A stretch of DNA of 64,000 bases from CAJXMH01 sp964001305 (GCA_964001305.1 CAXFAI010000003.1:1-64000), one strand, 5' to 3'. Shown: positions 44,564-54,649, numbered from the stretch's first letter. Made by a program: numbers and translations. The notes: generated by a model from the letters alone, not told the origin.

Positions 44564-46294
44564 ATGCGATTCCATTTACTACTTATCCTTTTTTTAAGCA
44601 TTAGCTCTGTTTATGGTCAAAATAAATCATTAGAGGTTCTTGGAATTGAAAGTATTAAATTCAATTACCCCAAAATCATTAGCTCTGAAAATGAAGCTAA
44701 AGAGATTGGGATAGAAATTTTACAGGAATTATACGAAGCCGGGTATTTAGCTGCATCAATCGATAGCGTTCTATCAGACTCTAATCGTACTTCAATCTTT
44801 TTTTCTGAAAATAGCAGATATCGTTGGGTACTTCTAAGACAAGGTAACTTAAGTGACTTAGAATTTCAGGCCATCGATTTCAATAGTAAACTTTTCCTTA
44901 ATCGCCCATTCAATCCCAAACAACTAAGTCGTTTTTATAAAAAGACGATTAACTATTTTGAAGAAAGGGGCTACCCTTTTGCAAGTATTCAATTAGATAG
45001 CGTACTTATCGACTCTAACCAAGGTATTTCTGCTGCAATTCAATTAACTAAAAATGAATACTACTCTGTTGATAGCATCTCCATTAAAGGTAATTCAAAA
45101 ATCAACGAATCATTTTTACTCAGTCATTTAGATATACAATTGAATGAGGCTTATCAAGAAAGTGATTTTAAAAACATAGACATACGAATCAATGAAATTC
45201 CATTTGTAAAGCAAACTCGAGAGAAAGAAGTTCAGTTTTTTGAGGATTACGTAAAACTCATTGTTTATTTAGAGAAAAAAAGAGCGAGTCGATTTGATGG
45301 TGTAATCGGTTTATTAACCAATGAAAATGATGGAAAAATTGAATTCACAGGAGATGTTGATTTAAATTTAATCAATGCTTTCTCTAGAGGTGAATCACTT
45401 GGATTAAACTGGAGAAAACTTCAAGGAAATTCTCAAGACTTAAAAATCAATTTCGCCTATCCTTATCTATTTAATAGTCCTATTGGCATTGAAGCTAATT
45501 TTAAGCTTTACAGAAAAGACACCACTTTTATTGAACTTTATAATCGACTAGGCATTAATTATAATTTGCGAAGAGGAGAGTATGTGAAGCTATTTATTGA
45601 AAACAAATCATCTCGTTTGCTTACCAAAGACCAATATGTAAATCCATTGAATGCAAGCCTCCCTCCTTTTGGCGATGTTCGTATTAATCTTTTTGGGGTT
45701 GGTTATCAGTTAAATCGATTAGACTATTTATATAATCCACAGAAAGGAATTTCCCTGTACACAGATTTTGCGGTAGGTAGAAAAAAACTGATTAAAATAG
45801 CTGCTTTAGAAGAGCTTCAGGCAGACATTTATGAAGACATTGATTTAACTACCAATCAATTTAATGGCAATCTTGCCATTTCTTATTTTATTCCTCTAGG
45901 GCGAAAATCTACTGTTTTAGTTGCCAACAAATCTGCAAGCACTTATTCAGAAAACATCTATCAGAATGAATTACTTCGAATTGGTGGTTTAAAAATTTTA
46001 AGAGGGTTTGATGAAGAGTCGATAACAGCTTCTACATACTCTATTTTTAGTTTAGAGTATCGGTTTCTATTGGATCGAAATTCATTTTTCTCGGTATTCT
46101 CTGACGGAGGATACTACGAAGCCAATACAGTTGGTGATTATTATAATGACACACCTCTTGGAATTGGGGCAGGAATTAGTTTTGAGACTAATGCAGGAAT
46201 TTTCACATTTAACTATGCTGTAGGAAAACAATTCGACAATCCGATTGACCTTCGAGCTGCGAAAATACATTTTGGTTTTATCAACTTCTTTTAA
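44564..46294 (+). CDS. Omp85-family (BamA/TamA-like) outer-membrane protein
   Basis: 576 residues from the ATG at 44564, which opens a signal peptide (MRFHLLLILFLSISSVYGQ); an ATG at 44540 would add eight residues. Residues about 20-240 hold POTRA-like segments (YSVDSISIKGNSKINESFLLSHL). Residues about 250-576 form a barrel with the Omp85 motif LRGFDEES and VFSDGGYYE, ending in a C-terminal Phe strand (IHFGFINFF). It could insert or export proteins or lipids at the outer membrane. Because it is shorter than BamA and not in a bam context, TamA-like is the better fit. Starts soon after ung. Confidence 0.85.
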   Translation: MRFHLLLILFLSISSVYGQNKSLEVLGIESIKFNYPKIISSENEAKEIGIEILQELYEAGYLAASIDSVLSDSNRTSIFFSENSRYRWVLLRQGNLSDLEFQAIDFNSKLFLNRPFNPKQLSRFYKKTINYFEERGYPFASIQLDSVLIDSNQGISAAIQLTKNEYYSVDSISIKGNSKINESFLLSHLDIQLNEAYQESDFKNIDIRINEIPFVKQTREKEVQFFEDYVKLIVYLEKKRASRFDGVIGLLTNENDGKIEFTGDVDLNLINAFSRGESLGLNWRKLQGNSQDLKINFAYPYLFNSPIGIEANFKLYRKDTTFIELYNRLGINYNLRRGEYVKLFIENKSSRLLTKDQYVNPLNASLPPFGDVRINLFGVGYQLNRLDYLYNPQKGISLYTDFAVGRKKLIKIAALEELQADIYEDIDLTTNQFNGNLAISYFIPLGRKSTVLVANKSASTYSENIYQNELLRIGGLKILRGFDEESITASTYSIFSLEYRFLLDRNSFFSVFSDGGYYEANTVGDYYNDTPLGIGAGISFETNAGIFTFNYAVGKQFDNPIDLRAAKIHFGFINFF

Positions 46295-46335
46295 GTCGTT
46301 GAATTCTTAATTTAGCTCATTACTTCAAAGAAACT

Positions 46336-47676
46336 ATGGAAGGCACTTTTTTCATCATTACCATCATTCTTTTAATTGTAATTGCAGCAGTTGTAATCAA
46401 ATTACTCCTCAAAAAGCCCGATGAACGATCCGATTTTAATTCAGAAGAGTGGGACTTAATCAAAGAAGAAAACACGAAACTGAAAGTAGAAAAATCGATG
46501 CTTGATGAGCGGATTAAAAATGCTATAGAAGAATTTAAAAAGCAAGAAAGCAGATATGCAGAAGTATTAGATGAAAATAAAAGACTGACTGCGGATTTAC
46601 ACGTTTCCAAATCTGAGTATAAAAACCTTCAAGAAAAAATAACTGAGCAAGAAGCAGAATTGGAAAAACTCAATGAAAAATTCACCAAAGAATTCAAATT
46701 AGTTGCCAATCAACTTCTGAAAGAAAACTCAAACGATATTTCAGAAAAACACCAAAAAGAATTAGACCATTTACTTGGTCCTTTAAAAGAAAAGTTACAA
46801 TCTTTTGAAGATAAAATTCAACAACGCTATGAGAAAACGCGTGAAGAACAATTGTCTTTAAAACATGAGATTAAACAATTAACCAACCTCAACAATGAGT
46901 TAAACATTCAGGCGCAAAATTTAACTACAGCCCTTAAAGGAGACAATAAAGTTCAAGGTAATTGGGGTGAATTAGTGCTTGAGCGAATTCTAGAAAGCTC
47001 AGGCTTGATTAAAGGAAAGGAATATCAAAGGGAAGTGGTTTCAAAAAATGCAGAGCAACAAACCATCAAACCCGATGTTATTGTAAATCTTCCTGATGAA
47101 AGACATATCATTATTGATTCTAAAGTTTCACTTTCGGCTTATGAAAAGTTGAGTACTGAATCTGATGAAATTGAAAGAAGTCGATTATTAAAAATGCACA
47201 TTGCAAGTGTAAAGTCGCATGTAAAGCTATTGAGTGAAAAAAATTATCAAAGTGGAATTGCGGTAAACACACCTGATTTTGTATTGCTTTTTATCCCAAT
47301 TGAATCTTCCTTTAGTTTAGCCATACAAAACGACCCTGATTTGTATGCTTATGCTTGGGATAAAAAAGTGGTCATTGTAAGCCCAACTACCCTTTTAGCC
47401 ACCTTAAGAACCATTGCATCTGTTTGGAAACATGAAAGACAAGCACAAAATGCAAAAGAAATTGCAGATCGTGCAGGTAGCTTGTATGACAAATTCTACA
47501 ATTTTGTAGAAGATTTGAAAAAAGTAGGTAGCCGTTTGCAACAAGCTCAAGATTCTTACCACTCAGCTTACAATAAATTAAGTACCGGAAATGGTAACTT
47601 ATTAAGGCAAACAGAAATGCTAAAAGAACTAGGAGCAAATACTCAGAAAGATCTTTCTAAAGAATTATCCGATTAA
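46336..47676 (+). CDS. rmuC: DNA recombination protein RmuC
   Basis: 446 residues. One N-terminal membrane helix (FFIITIILLIVIAAVVIKLLL), a long coiled coil (about 40-185), and the conserved RmuC core with VQGNWGELVLERILESSGL, DVIVNLPDERHIIIDSKVSL and FVLLFIPIESSFSLAI, then the C-terminal WKHERQAQNAKEIADRAG. The core resembles PD-(D/E)xK nucleases. The protein limits DNA inversion in E. coli; its biochemical activity is not established here. The stop and the next start overlap by one base. Confidence 0.93.
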   Translation: MEGTFFIITIILLIVIAAVVIKLLLKKPDERSDFNSEEWDLIKEENTKLKVEKSMLDERIKNAIEEFKKQESRYAEVLDENKRLTADLHVSKSEYKNLQEKITEQEAELEKLNEKFTKEFKLVANQLLKENSNDISEKHQKELDHLLGPLKEKLQSFEDKIQQRYEKTREEQLSLKHEIKQLTNLNNELNIQAQNLTTALKGDNKVQGNWGELVLERILESSGLIKGKEYQREVVSKNAEQQTIKPDVIVNLPDERHIIIDSKVSLSAYEKLSTESDEIERSRLLKMHIASVKSHVKLLSEKNYQSGIAVNTPDFVLLFIPIESSFSLAIQNDPDLYAYAWDKKVVIVSPTTLLATLRTIASVWKHERQAQNAKEIADRAGSLYDKFYNFVEDLKKVGSRLQQAQDSYHSAYNKLSTGNGNLLRQTEMLKELGANTQKDLSKELSD

Positions 47677-48941
47677 TGAAATGTAATCCACAGCACATAT
47701 TGACTGTACTTTGTACAAGTTTATTCATAATTGCTTGTAGCTCTCAAAAACAAAGTGTTCGCTACGATTACAGCTATCTTTATCAAGAAGATCAAAAGTT
47801 GATAAAACCTCAATTTAAAATCTTTCATCATAGTCAGGACTCTAGTACCATTTACTTTCAAATTAATAGTGATGATGTTCTTTACGGAAAACTAAACAAC
47901 GACTCAATTTCACAAAGTAGAGTTCTATGCAAGTACAAAATATACGCACCCAATGGTATAAGAGAAATATTAGATAGCGCTACCATTCCCTTGGTTGGTA
48001 TTGGCACAAATAACGAAGGAAAAACCCTTCAAGCCCACATTAAGTTATCACTTCCATCAGGTGAACTTTACCCTGTTGAAATTCGATTTAGAGATGTTTA
48101 TAGAGACTTAAACGTAGCGCACTATTTATGGGCTGATAAACGGTTGAATAACAATGAACAATTTTACTTGCTGCAACAAGAAGAGCAAGTTCTTATTTCA
48201 CCCTTTTTAAGCACGAATACCAACTACACACTTATTAAAAGTCCAATAATAACTAAGCATAAATTTGAATTGAGTTACAGTCAAGGTGAGTTTGATATGG
48301 CACCTCCACCTTTTGCAAAAGATTTTTCTTCCGACTTAAATCCAATAGCCGATAGTACCATTGATTTTTACTTTAAAAATGGTCGTAAGTCATTTACAAT
48401 AAACTCAAATCTTCAATGGTTAAAAATTCCTTCGGACACCAATGCTAGACCTTTTTACATGTATCGTGTAGAACCTCAATATCCTGATGTTTCTACCTTT
48501 AAACAGATGATTGGCCCCATTCGATATATTAGTACTTCTTCAGAATATAAAAAGCTAAATCAAGCGTTAAACCCTAAGAAAGAACTCGACCAATTTTGGT
48601 TAAGCTTAGGGAAGAATACAGACCGAGCCAAAAAGTTGATTCGAGAGTTTTACCGAAGAGTTGAACTAGCAAACACTTACTTTACAGATTACAGAGAAGG
48701 TTGGAAATCAGATCGTGGAATCTTGTTTATTGTATACGGGGAACCTTCTACAATATACAAAGATTTGAATAAAGAAGTCTGGATTTATGGTGAAGAAAAT
48801 AGTATTCTATCCATTAAGTTTGAATTCCATTTTATTGACCATCCGATGAGCAATAATTTGTATAGACTAATTAGGAATGCGGATTATAAAAACAATTGGT
48901 ATCGAGCGGTAGACAATTGGAGACAAGCGAAAGTTTATTAA
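47676..48941 (+). CDS. GWxTD-domain lipoprotein
   Basis: 421 residues. N-terminal lipoprotein signal MKCNPQHILTVLCTSLFIIAC with lipobox IIAC. The C-terminal domain carries DYREGWKSDRGILFIVYGEPSTIYKD, matching the GWxTD motif (here GWKSD), and ends with NADYKNNWYRAVDNWRQ, as in the GWxTD family of Bacteroidota surface or periplasmic proteins. Function unknown. Overlaps rmuC by one base and is 6 bases before rlmB, so the three may form an operon. Confidence 0.87.
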   Translation: MKCNPQHILTVLCTSLFIIACSSQKQSVRYDYSYLYQEDQKLIKPQFKIFHHSQDSSTIYFQINSDDVLYGKLNNDSISQSRVLCKYKIYAPNGIREILDSATIPLVGIGTNNEGKTLQAHIKLSLPSGELYPVEIRFRDVYRDLNVAHYLWADKRLNNNEQFYLLQQEEQVLISPFLSTNTNYTLIKSPIITKHKFELSYSQGEFDMAPPPFAKDFSSDLNPIADSTIDFYFKNGRKSFTINSNLQWLKIPSDTNARPFYMYRVEPQYPDVSTFKQMIGPIRYISTSSEYKKLNQALNPKKELDQFWLSLGKNTDRAKKLIREFYRRVELANTYFTDYREGWKSDRGILFIVYGEPSTIYKDLNKEVWIYGEENSILSIKFEFHFIDHPMSNNLYRLIRNADYKNNWYRAVDNWRQAKVY

Positions 48942-48947
48942 TAAAAT

Positions 48948-49685
48948 ATGGCAAATAAAGTAGATTATATATTTGGTATGCAGCCTGTAGTAGAGGCCAT
49001 TAAATCGAACAAAGAGTTGGATAAAATTTTAATTCAATCTGATTTGAGAGGACCGAATGTTACCGAATTAAGAAAGTTGATTAAGGAATACAAAATCAGC
49101 AGTCAAAATTTGCCATTGGTCAAATTAAATCACTATTACAAAAAGAATCATCAAGGGGTTGTAGCACTCATATCTCCCATTGAATTTCAACCCTACCAAA
49201 ATGTATTAGCCAATACTTTTGAAAAAGGAAAAACTCCTCTTTTTCTGATTTTAGATCGTGTAAGTGATGTTGGCAACTTTGGAGCCATATGCCGAACAGC
49301 CGAATGTTGCGGAGTTGATTGTATCATCGTTCCCGTAAAAGGTTCTGCTCAAGTAAATGCGGAAGCGATTAAACGCTCCTCTGGTGCTTTATTAAATGTA
49401 AATATTGCGCGTGAAAGAGATTTGGCTCAAGTTGCTGAAGAGCTACAACAATCAGGTTTACAAATTGTGGCTTGCACTGAAAAAACGGAAGATTTGATAT
49501 ATCAGGCCGATTATAAGTTACCTACTGCCATTGTAATGGGCTCTGAAGAGGATGGAATCAATTCACACTTATTAAAATTAGCTGATCAAAAAGCGAAGAT
49601 TCCATTGTTAGGAAGTACAGAGTCTTTAAATGTTTCCGTTTCTGCGGGCATAATCTTGTATGAAGCAATTCGTCAAAGAAGTTGA
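48948..49685 (+). CDS. rlmB: 23S rRNA (guanosine-2'-O)-methyltransferase RlmB-like (SpoU family)
   Basis: 245 residues. N-terminal substrate-binding domain (DYIFGMQPVVEAIKSNKELDKILI) and C-terminal SPOUT/TrmH domain with motif 1 LILDRVSDVGNFGAICRTAECCG, motif 2 AIVMGSEEDGI and motif 3 IPLLGSTESLNVSVSAGIILYEA. These are typical of RlmB, which methylates G2251 in 23S rRNA, although TrmH-type enzymes with other targets look similar. The stop overlaps the TTG start of the GT39 gene by 4 bases. Confidence 0.9.
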   Translation: MANKVDYIFGMQPVVEAIKSNKELDKILIQSDLRGPNVTELRKLIKEYKISSQNLPLVKLNHYYKKNHQGVVALISPIEFQPYQNVLANTFEKGKTPLFLILDRVSDVGNFGAICRTAECCGVDCIIVPVKGSAQVNAEAIKRSSGALLNVNIARERDLAQVAEELQQSGLQIVACTEKTEDLIYQADYKLPTAIVMGSEEDGINSHLLKLADQKAKIPLLGSTESLNVSVSAGIILYEAIRQRS

Positions 49686-51574
49686 ACCCTAGTGTTATAA
49701 ATCATTGGAAAAAACTTGAATACTTTCTAGTTTTCTTCTGTGTAGTTCTATGTAGTTGGAATTACGGAGGATGGTCAATCACCAATGATGAGTTAAGTGC
49801 TTTAAACCGCCTAAATTTTGGCTCTATTTCAGAATTAATTAGCCAAGGGATTCTAATAGACGGTCATCCTGCATTGACTCAACTTTTTCTTTATTTCTAT
49901 ACCGAGCTCTTTGGAGTTACAACTTGGGCAATTCGAATTCCATTTGTAATTGCCGCTTTAGTCGGTTTGCTTTTTATGTACAAAGCTACAAGCCAAATAA
50001 TTAGTAAAACTGCTGCTTTTCTAAGTGTACTTGCCTTGGTTCAATCTCAATTCTTTTTGAATTACAGTCAATTAGCCCGGCCTTATGCTTTGGGCTTTAT
50101 GGCTTGCATGCTTTTGTTTTACAGCATCAGCAAGCTATCTAAAGAAGGACTTAAACCAAGCAATCAAATTATTTTTATACTTGGCATCGTACTCAGTTTT
50201 ACATCGCATTATTTTGCTGCTTTAAGTGGTTTTTTACTCATTCTTTTCGGCTTTGGAATTACTCCTAAACAAAATAGAAAGAGGTATTTAATACTGAGTT
50301 TCATAGCTGCAATTATTTTGTTAGTCCATTTGCCAATTACCTTAAACCATTTAAGTATTGGCGGTTTAAGTTGGCTACCCAAGCCTGAAAATGATTTTTT
50401 TATTGAATTCTTATACTATGCTTTCAATCAAAATTGGCTGTTTTTATTTTGTATTCTTCTTGTATTAGTCCTAGCCTATTTTTTGAAGTACTTCCAAATA
50501 AGAAGTATTCAACTTCCCTTACTGACTTTAGCAATTCTACCCTATTTGGTAGCCTATTTTTATTCAAAATACCAAAGTCCTGTATTACAGAATTCAGCAT
50601 TGCTATTTAGCTTTCCATTTCTTCTCATCTTCCTTTTTTCGTTTTTAAAAGAATTCCCTTTAAAAGGAAAGTATATGATCGTTGTAGGTTTTATTCTAAT
50701 TGGTATTTCAACTTTATGGCAAGCCAATCATTTTTTTAGCAAACGACCTTTTGCCAATTTTAAAGAAGTAGTCTCATTCAGTTTAAAAGAAACTAAAAAA
50801 TACGGTAAGCAAGACCTACTCAGTTTTGCTAACACAAACGACTCCTCCTATTTTTACTACTATTACCAGCAGTTTTGTGATACCGTCGAATTTGACATCC
50901 CTCAGTTTTACGGAAATCAAGAAATCATAAAGGCTTTTAAGTTGATTGATGAAGGAAAACAAGCGGCAATCCTGTTCTCTTTTGCAGGGGTTCCTATCCC
51001 TTTAGAAGTGTATGAATATGCTAAACTAAAGTACCCTACCATTGAAGAAAGGCAGCGTTACTTCAATTCAGAAGTCATGCTCTTATCAAACAAAATCATA
51101 GCAAGAAAAAAAGTTTTTACAGCCAACTTTGAGACTCCGAATCCCAATTGGGAAGTTGCTGCTAACTCTTGGAATGATTCAATATACTACTCTTCACCTA
51201 AGGCTTATCAACTAACAAAAGAAACTGAATATGCCGCAACTTTTCGGGCGCCATTAAAAAACTTAAGCAGTAAAAATCATCCTTGGTTGACCGTGAGCAT
51301 GAAGTTAAAACATGCTAATATTCAAAACCTATTAGTGGTTTTTGATGTAAGAAGAAAAGGTGAGAGTATTTATTGGCGAGGATATGATACTCAAGTATTT
51401 TATAAAGAAAATGAATGGTATACTTTCTTAAGTGTTTGGCAGCGAACTGAAGACTTGGAAGATGATGATGAATTATTAATTTACCTATGGAATAAGGACC
51501 AGGGTCAATTTTATATCGATGATTTAGAAATCAACAATTATGAAGATAGTGATTACTTTTTTTATGAAGATTAA
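49682..51574 (+). CDS. GT39-like membrane glycosyltransferase
   Basis: 630 residues from a TTG start. About 10-11 membrane helices in the first 350 residues and a soluble extracytoplasmic C-terminal domain. The first loop holds WSITNDELSALNR (acidic motif) and LIDGHPALTQLFLYFY, a pattern typical of dolichyl- or undecaprenyl-phosphate-dependent GT-C enzymes such as PMT/ArnT. The C-terminal 170 residues form a beta-rich domain like a carbohydrate-binding module (NPNWEVAANSWND; FYIDDLEINNYED). Likely attaches a sugar to protein or lipid on the periplasmic side. Confidence 0.85.
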   Translation: MNPSVINHWKKLEYFLVFFCVVLCSWNYGGWSITNDELSALNRLNFGSISELISQGILIDGHPALTQLFLYFYTELFGVTTWAIRIPFVIAALVGLLFMYKATSQIISKTAAFLSVLALVQSQFFLNYSQLARPYALGFMACMLLFYSISKLSKEGLKPSNQIIFILGIVLSFTSHYFAALSGFLLILFGFGITPKQNRKRYLILSFIAAIILLVHLPITLNHLSIGGLSWLPKPENDFFIEFLYYAFNQNWLFLFCILLVLVLAYFLKYFQIRSIQLPLLTLAILPYLVAYFYSKYQSPVLQNSALLFSFPFLLIFLFSFLKEFPLKGKYMIVVGFILIGISTLWQANHFFSKRPFANFKEVVSFSLKETKKYGKQDLLSFANTNDSSYFYYYYQQFCDTVEFDIPQFYGNQEIIKAFKLIDEGKQAAILFSFAGVPIPLEVYEYAKLKYPTIEERQRYFNSEVMLLSNKIIARKKVFTANFETPNPNWEVAANSWNDSIYYSSPKAYQLTKETEYAATFRAPLKNLSSKNHPWLTVSMKLKHANIQNLLVVFDVRRKGESIYWRGYDTQVFYKENEWYTFLSVWQRTEDLEDDDELLIYLWNKDQGQFYIDDLEINNYEDSDYFFYED

Positions 51575-51577
51575 TTG

Positions 51578-52861
51578 ATGCTATACAGACTTCTACATTT
51601 TATCGTCAGTAATAGTTTGATGCGTCATTACAACGAGATCAAAAGTTTTAATCATGCCGCTATTCCAGATAAGGGATCTTTATTGATTGCTGCCACTCAC
51701 CCAAATTCCTTTTTGGATGCTTTAGTGATAGCAAGTTCAATCAAGCGTCCATTGCATTTTTTAGCTCGTTCTGATGTTTTTCGCCAAAAGTGGGCAGCCT
51801 TTATGCTCCGAAAAATGAACCTCATTCCCATTTATAGAATTGCCGAGGGTAGAGAAAATTTGCACAAAAACGAAGATACTTTCCAAGCGTGCTATGACAT
51901 TTTAAACGATGAAGGTGCAATTTTAATTTTTGCAGAAGGAGTCAGTATCGCTGATAAAAAAGTAAGACCCTTAAAAAAGGGTTTAGCTAGAATTCTTTTT
52001 GGTTTTTTAAAAGAATACCCAAATCAGGACATCCCGAAACTGATTTGTGCAGGGATAAATTATATGAACCCAGTTCAGTTTAACACCAACATTCTTTTAG
52101 GATATAGTGACCCTTTGGAACTAAAAGAGCTCATTGGAAATCCGAAATCTGATAATGCCATTAAGTTTAAAAAACTCAATGAAAAAATATATCATTCTCT
52201 CATAGAACATAGCATTGTTGTTGAACCTGAAGATGAGCATTTTCATCTTGCCTTAATTGAGTTTGATAGTTGTTTTAACCAAAACTCACTCATTCGAAAG
52301 TCACTAATTGCGGAAAAAATTGCTTCTTTAAAAAGAAAAAACCCAAATGATTTTCAAGCCTTAAAAAATGAAACATTAAGTTTAAGAGAACTACTTTCTC
52401 AAAGGCATTTATCCATATCAAATTTGAAACAAAAGGACAGTATTAATTTATTAAACTGGGTGCTATTTATCGTTACAATCCCTTTTGGACTATTGGGATT
52501 CCTTTTGAATTTTTTACCTTTTTACTTAGCAAGAGTTATTGCAAAACCGCTAACCCAAAAAGAACCAATATTCTATCCTTCAGTTCGATTTGCCTTAGGC
52601 ACTTTGATTTGGATTGTTACTGCAGTAAGCATTTCGATAGCTGTGGTATTTGGCTACCATTGGTTGGGTGTTTTTAGTCCCTTATTGATGATTTTACTTT
52701 TTAAATATTATCAAATAAGCACCAAATTGTGGAAGCGTATAAAAAGCAATCTCCGGCTCAGAAAACTCAAATTGAACAAAGACTTAAATACTAAAGTACA
52801 AGAGAAAGTCAGAACAATTGTTGCACTTAAGTCTTCAATCGGTTTAATGACAAAATCTTGA
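51578..52861 (+). CDS. PlsC-like 1-acyl-glycerol-phosphate acyltransferase
   Basis: 427 residues from the ATG at 51578 (a TTG one codon earlier is also possible). The acyltransferase domain has ATHPNSFLDALVIAS, an H-x5-D version of the NHx4D catalytic motif, and LIFAEGVSIADKKVRPLKKGLARI, the substrate-binding EG motif. Residues about 290-345 contain two membrane helices. The H-x5-D spacing (HPNSFLD) occurs in GPAT/DHAPAT-like enzymes. Likely makes phosphatidic acid or acylates a related lipid. Its 3' end overlaps the convergent VOC gene by 35 bases. Confidence 0.85.
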   Translation: MLYRLLHFIVSNSLMRHYNEIKSFNHAAIPDKGSLLIAATHPNSFLDALVIASSIKRPLHFLARSDVFRQKWAAFMLRKMNLIPIYRIAEGRENLHKNEDTFQACYDILNDEGAILIFAEGVSIADKKVRPLKKGLARILFGFLKEYPNQDIPKLICAGINYMNPVQFNTNILLGYSDPLELKELIGNPKSDNAIKFKKLNEKIYHSLIEHSIVVEPEDEHFHLALIEFDSCFNQNSLIRKSLIAEKIASLKRKNPNDFQALKNETLSLRELLSQRHLSISNLKQKDSINLLNWVLFIVTIPFGLLGFLLNFLPFYLARVIAKPLTQKEPIFYPSVRFALGTLIWIVTAVSISIAVVFGYHWLGVFSPLLMILLFKYYQISTKLWKRIKSNLRLRKLKLNKDLNTKVQEKVRTIVALKSSIGLMTKS

Positions 52862-53849
52862 AAATGAATTTGGGCAAGGCTTTAAATTTCTTCTTCTCAT
52901 TTAATACCAAATACCAATTAAGCTTTTTAACAATAGGCACCTTATAGGTCTCTACCAATTCTATGAGCGTTCCATCCGGGTCTTCAATGTATGCAAATCT
53001 GCCTGCCGCTTCTCCCATGTCATAGCTGTCTTCACTATCTACTTTAAACTCGGTTCCATGACTGAATGCATTTTGTTTTAAAGCATCCATATTCTGAACA
53101 TCTAAACAAAAATGTATTAAACCTAAATCACCCCAAAAGCGGTTTTTGTAGATAGTTTGATTAGAAAAAGAAGGATTATAAATTAGTTCAATGACTATTG
53201 GGCCTAAAAGTGAGCCAAAAGCAGTTTGTCTAACTTTTTTGGGCTTCAACCAACAATGCGACTGCCCGTTTTTTTCAATGCTTCCTACAACTTCAAAATC
53301 AAAAATTTGAGTATAAAAATCAACAGACTTTTTAATATCAGAAACACCAATAGTCACTCCCAAAACACCTCCAATGGCGGATTTTTGAGGAATAAATTGA
53401 TAATCATCTTCAACTACCTTAATCCAATTTTGAAAGGGATCAATAAACTGAAAAAAGTGACGTCCTAATCCATCTTGATTAATTTCAGAAAGACTTGCAA
53501 TTTTAGTAAGCTTTGAAAACATGACATGTGCTTTAGTAACCGACTTGCAACGCATGTGCAAACTGCTAATTCCGAGCATTCCTTCTTTCACTTCTTGACT
53601 AAAAGGAACTGGAGTTCGATTTGTAAATTGCCACAACTCAAAACCACCACCACCTATTAAATTCATCATTAAGGCTGCCTTTCTCTTGTAAATAGCTCCA
53701 CCGGTATATCTCGACATTAAAAGTGCCTCGGCTTCATCTTCAAACATGGGCAAATCCATACCCAAATGTTTGGCATACCATTGTTGAGCCTCTGCTAAAT
53801 TCTTTAAGCCAATTCCAACTTGTTGTATTCCTGCGATATTAAAATTCAT
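52827..53849 (-). CDS. Two-domain VOC-family (glyoxalase/dioxygenase fold) protein
   Basis: 340 residues with two VOC domains. First domain about 5-130 (QVGIGLKNLAEAQQWYAKHLGMD; LHMRCKSVTKAHVMFSKL). Second about 150-290 (GVTIGVSDIKKSVDFYTQIFDFEVVG; LIHFCLDVQNMDALKQ; FAYIEDPDGTLIELVETY). The IEDPDGTLIEL ending fits metal-binding Glu in VOC enzymes. Substrate unknown. The start is 6 bases downstream of the glycosyltransferase gene stop on the same strand. Confidence 0.85.
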   Translation of the reverse strand: MNFNIAGIQQVGIGLKNLAEAQQWYAKHLGMDLPMFEDEAEALLMSRYTGGAIYKRKAALMMNLIGGGGFELWQFTNRTPVPFSQEVKEGMLGISSLHMRCKSVTKAHVMFSKLTKIASLSEINQDGLGRHFFQFIDPFQNWIKVVEDDYQFIPQKSAIGGVLGVTIGVSDIKKSVDFYTQIFDFEVVGSIEKNGQSHCWLKPKKVRQTAFGSLLGPIVIELIYNPSFSNQTIYKNRFWGDLGLIHFCLDVQNMDALKQNAFSHGTEFKVDSEDSYDMGEAAGRFAYIEDPDGTLIELVETYKVPIVKKLNWYLVLNEKKKFKALPKFIFKILSLNRLKT

Positions 53850-53855
53850 ACTCTT

Positions 53856-54581
53856 TTAGGCTAATGATTCAGATTTGGGATGACTTAATAGTTTTCGATA
53901 AGCCTTGATCATGGTGGATTGCTTAGCTCCAAAACGAAACAAAGTAAACACCACCAAATTTGCAAAATTGACTTTTAAGTAACTGTTCTCTTCGTACTTT
54001 CTAGCTGAGACTAACACATCATCATCCATAATGGTAAAGGACAATTCCTTTCTTGCACGAATTAAGAATTCATATTCCTCCATGATTCGGTAATCATTTT
54101 TATAACCTCCCAATCGCTTAAAATCTTCCTTTCGGATAAATAAGGATTGATCTCCTCCACGACACATCAATCGATCAAAGCGAGTGAAATACGCATTAAT
54201 AGCCAGTATTTTAGATGTTGAATTAAATTTAAATCGAAAGCATCCCATTTTAAAACCTTCGTTTAAAGCCTCCTTTATCTGCTTGAAAAACCCTTTTGGA
54301 GGTAAAGTGTCTGCATGCACAAAATAGAGCAAATCTGAATTCGCTTTTTCAGCCCCCAAATTCATTTGTACTGCTCTGCTCATTTTCTCGCAACTTAAGG
54401 CAATAGCTCCCAAATTCTTAGCTATTTCAAATGAATTATCTTTGCTTTCGGCATCCACCACAATTACTTCAGCATTTGGCACTTCTTTAAACAAATAAGG
54501 AAGTAAATCCTTTATATTATGAGCTTCGTTTAAAGTTGGAATAATTATTGAAATTGGAGGTTTACCTTTGACAGCAATCAT
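53856..54581 (-). CDS. TIGR04283-like (arsenosugar-type) glycosyltransferase
   Basis: 241 residues. GT2 fold: ISIIIPTLNEAHNIKDLLPYL, VIVVDAESKDNS, LYFVHADTLPPKGF (DxD-like HADT), and RGGDQSLFIRKEDFKRLGGYKNDYRIMEEYEFLIRARKE (cited by GGDQSLFIRK and MEEYEFL). This matches the TIGR04283 group, annotated in arsenosugar biosynthesis. The divergent neighbours, a DUF547 protein and a secreted rhodanese, also occur with this group. No arsenic methyltransferase is in the window, so the arsenic link is not proven here. Confidence 0.85.
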   Translation of the reverse strand: MIAVKGKPPISIIIPTLNEAHNIKDLLPYLFKEVPNAEVIVVDAESKDNSFEIAKNLGAIALSCEKMSRAVQMNLGAEKANSDLLYFVHADTLPPKGFFKQIKEALNEGFKMGCFRFKFNSTSKILAINAYFTRFDRLMCRGGDQSLFIRKEDFKRLGGYKNDYRIMEEYEFLIRARKELSFTIMDDDVLVSARKYEENSYLKVNFANLVVFTLFRFGAKQSTMIKAYRKLLSHPKSESLA

Positions 54582-54649
54582 GAAGAAAATCTAATCTATA
54601 AGCTTGTAAAATACGTATATAAATTGATAACAGTTTTAACCTTTTTAAA

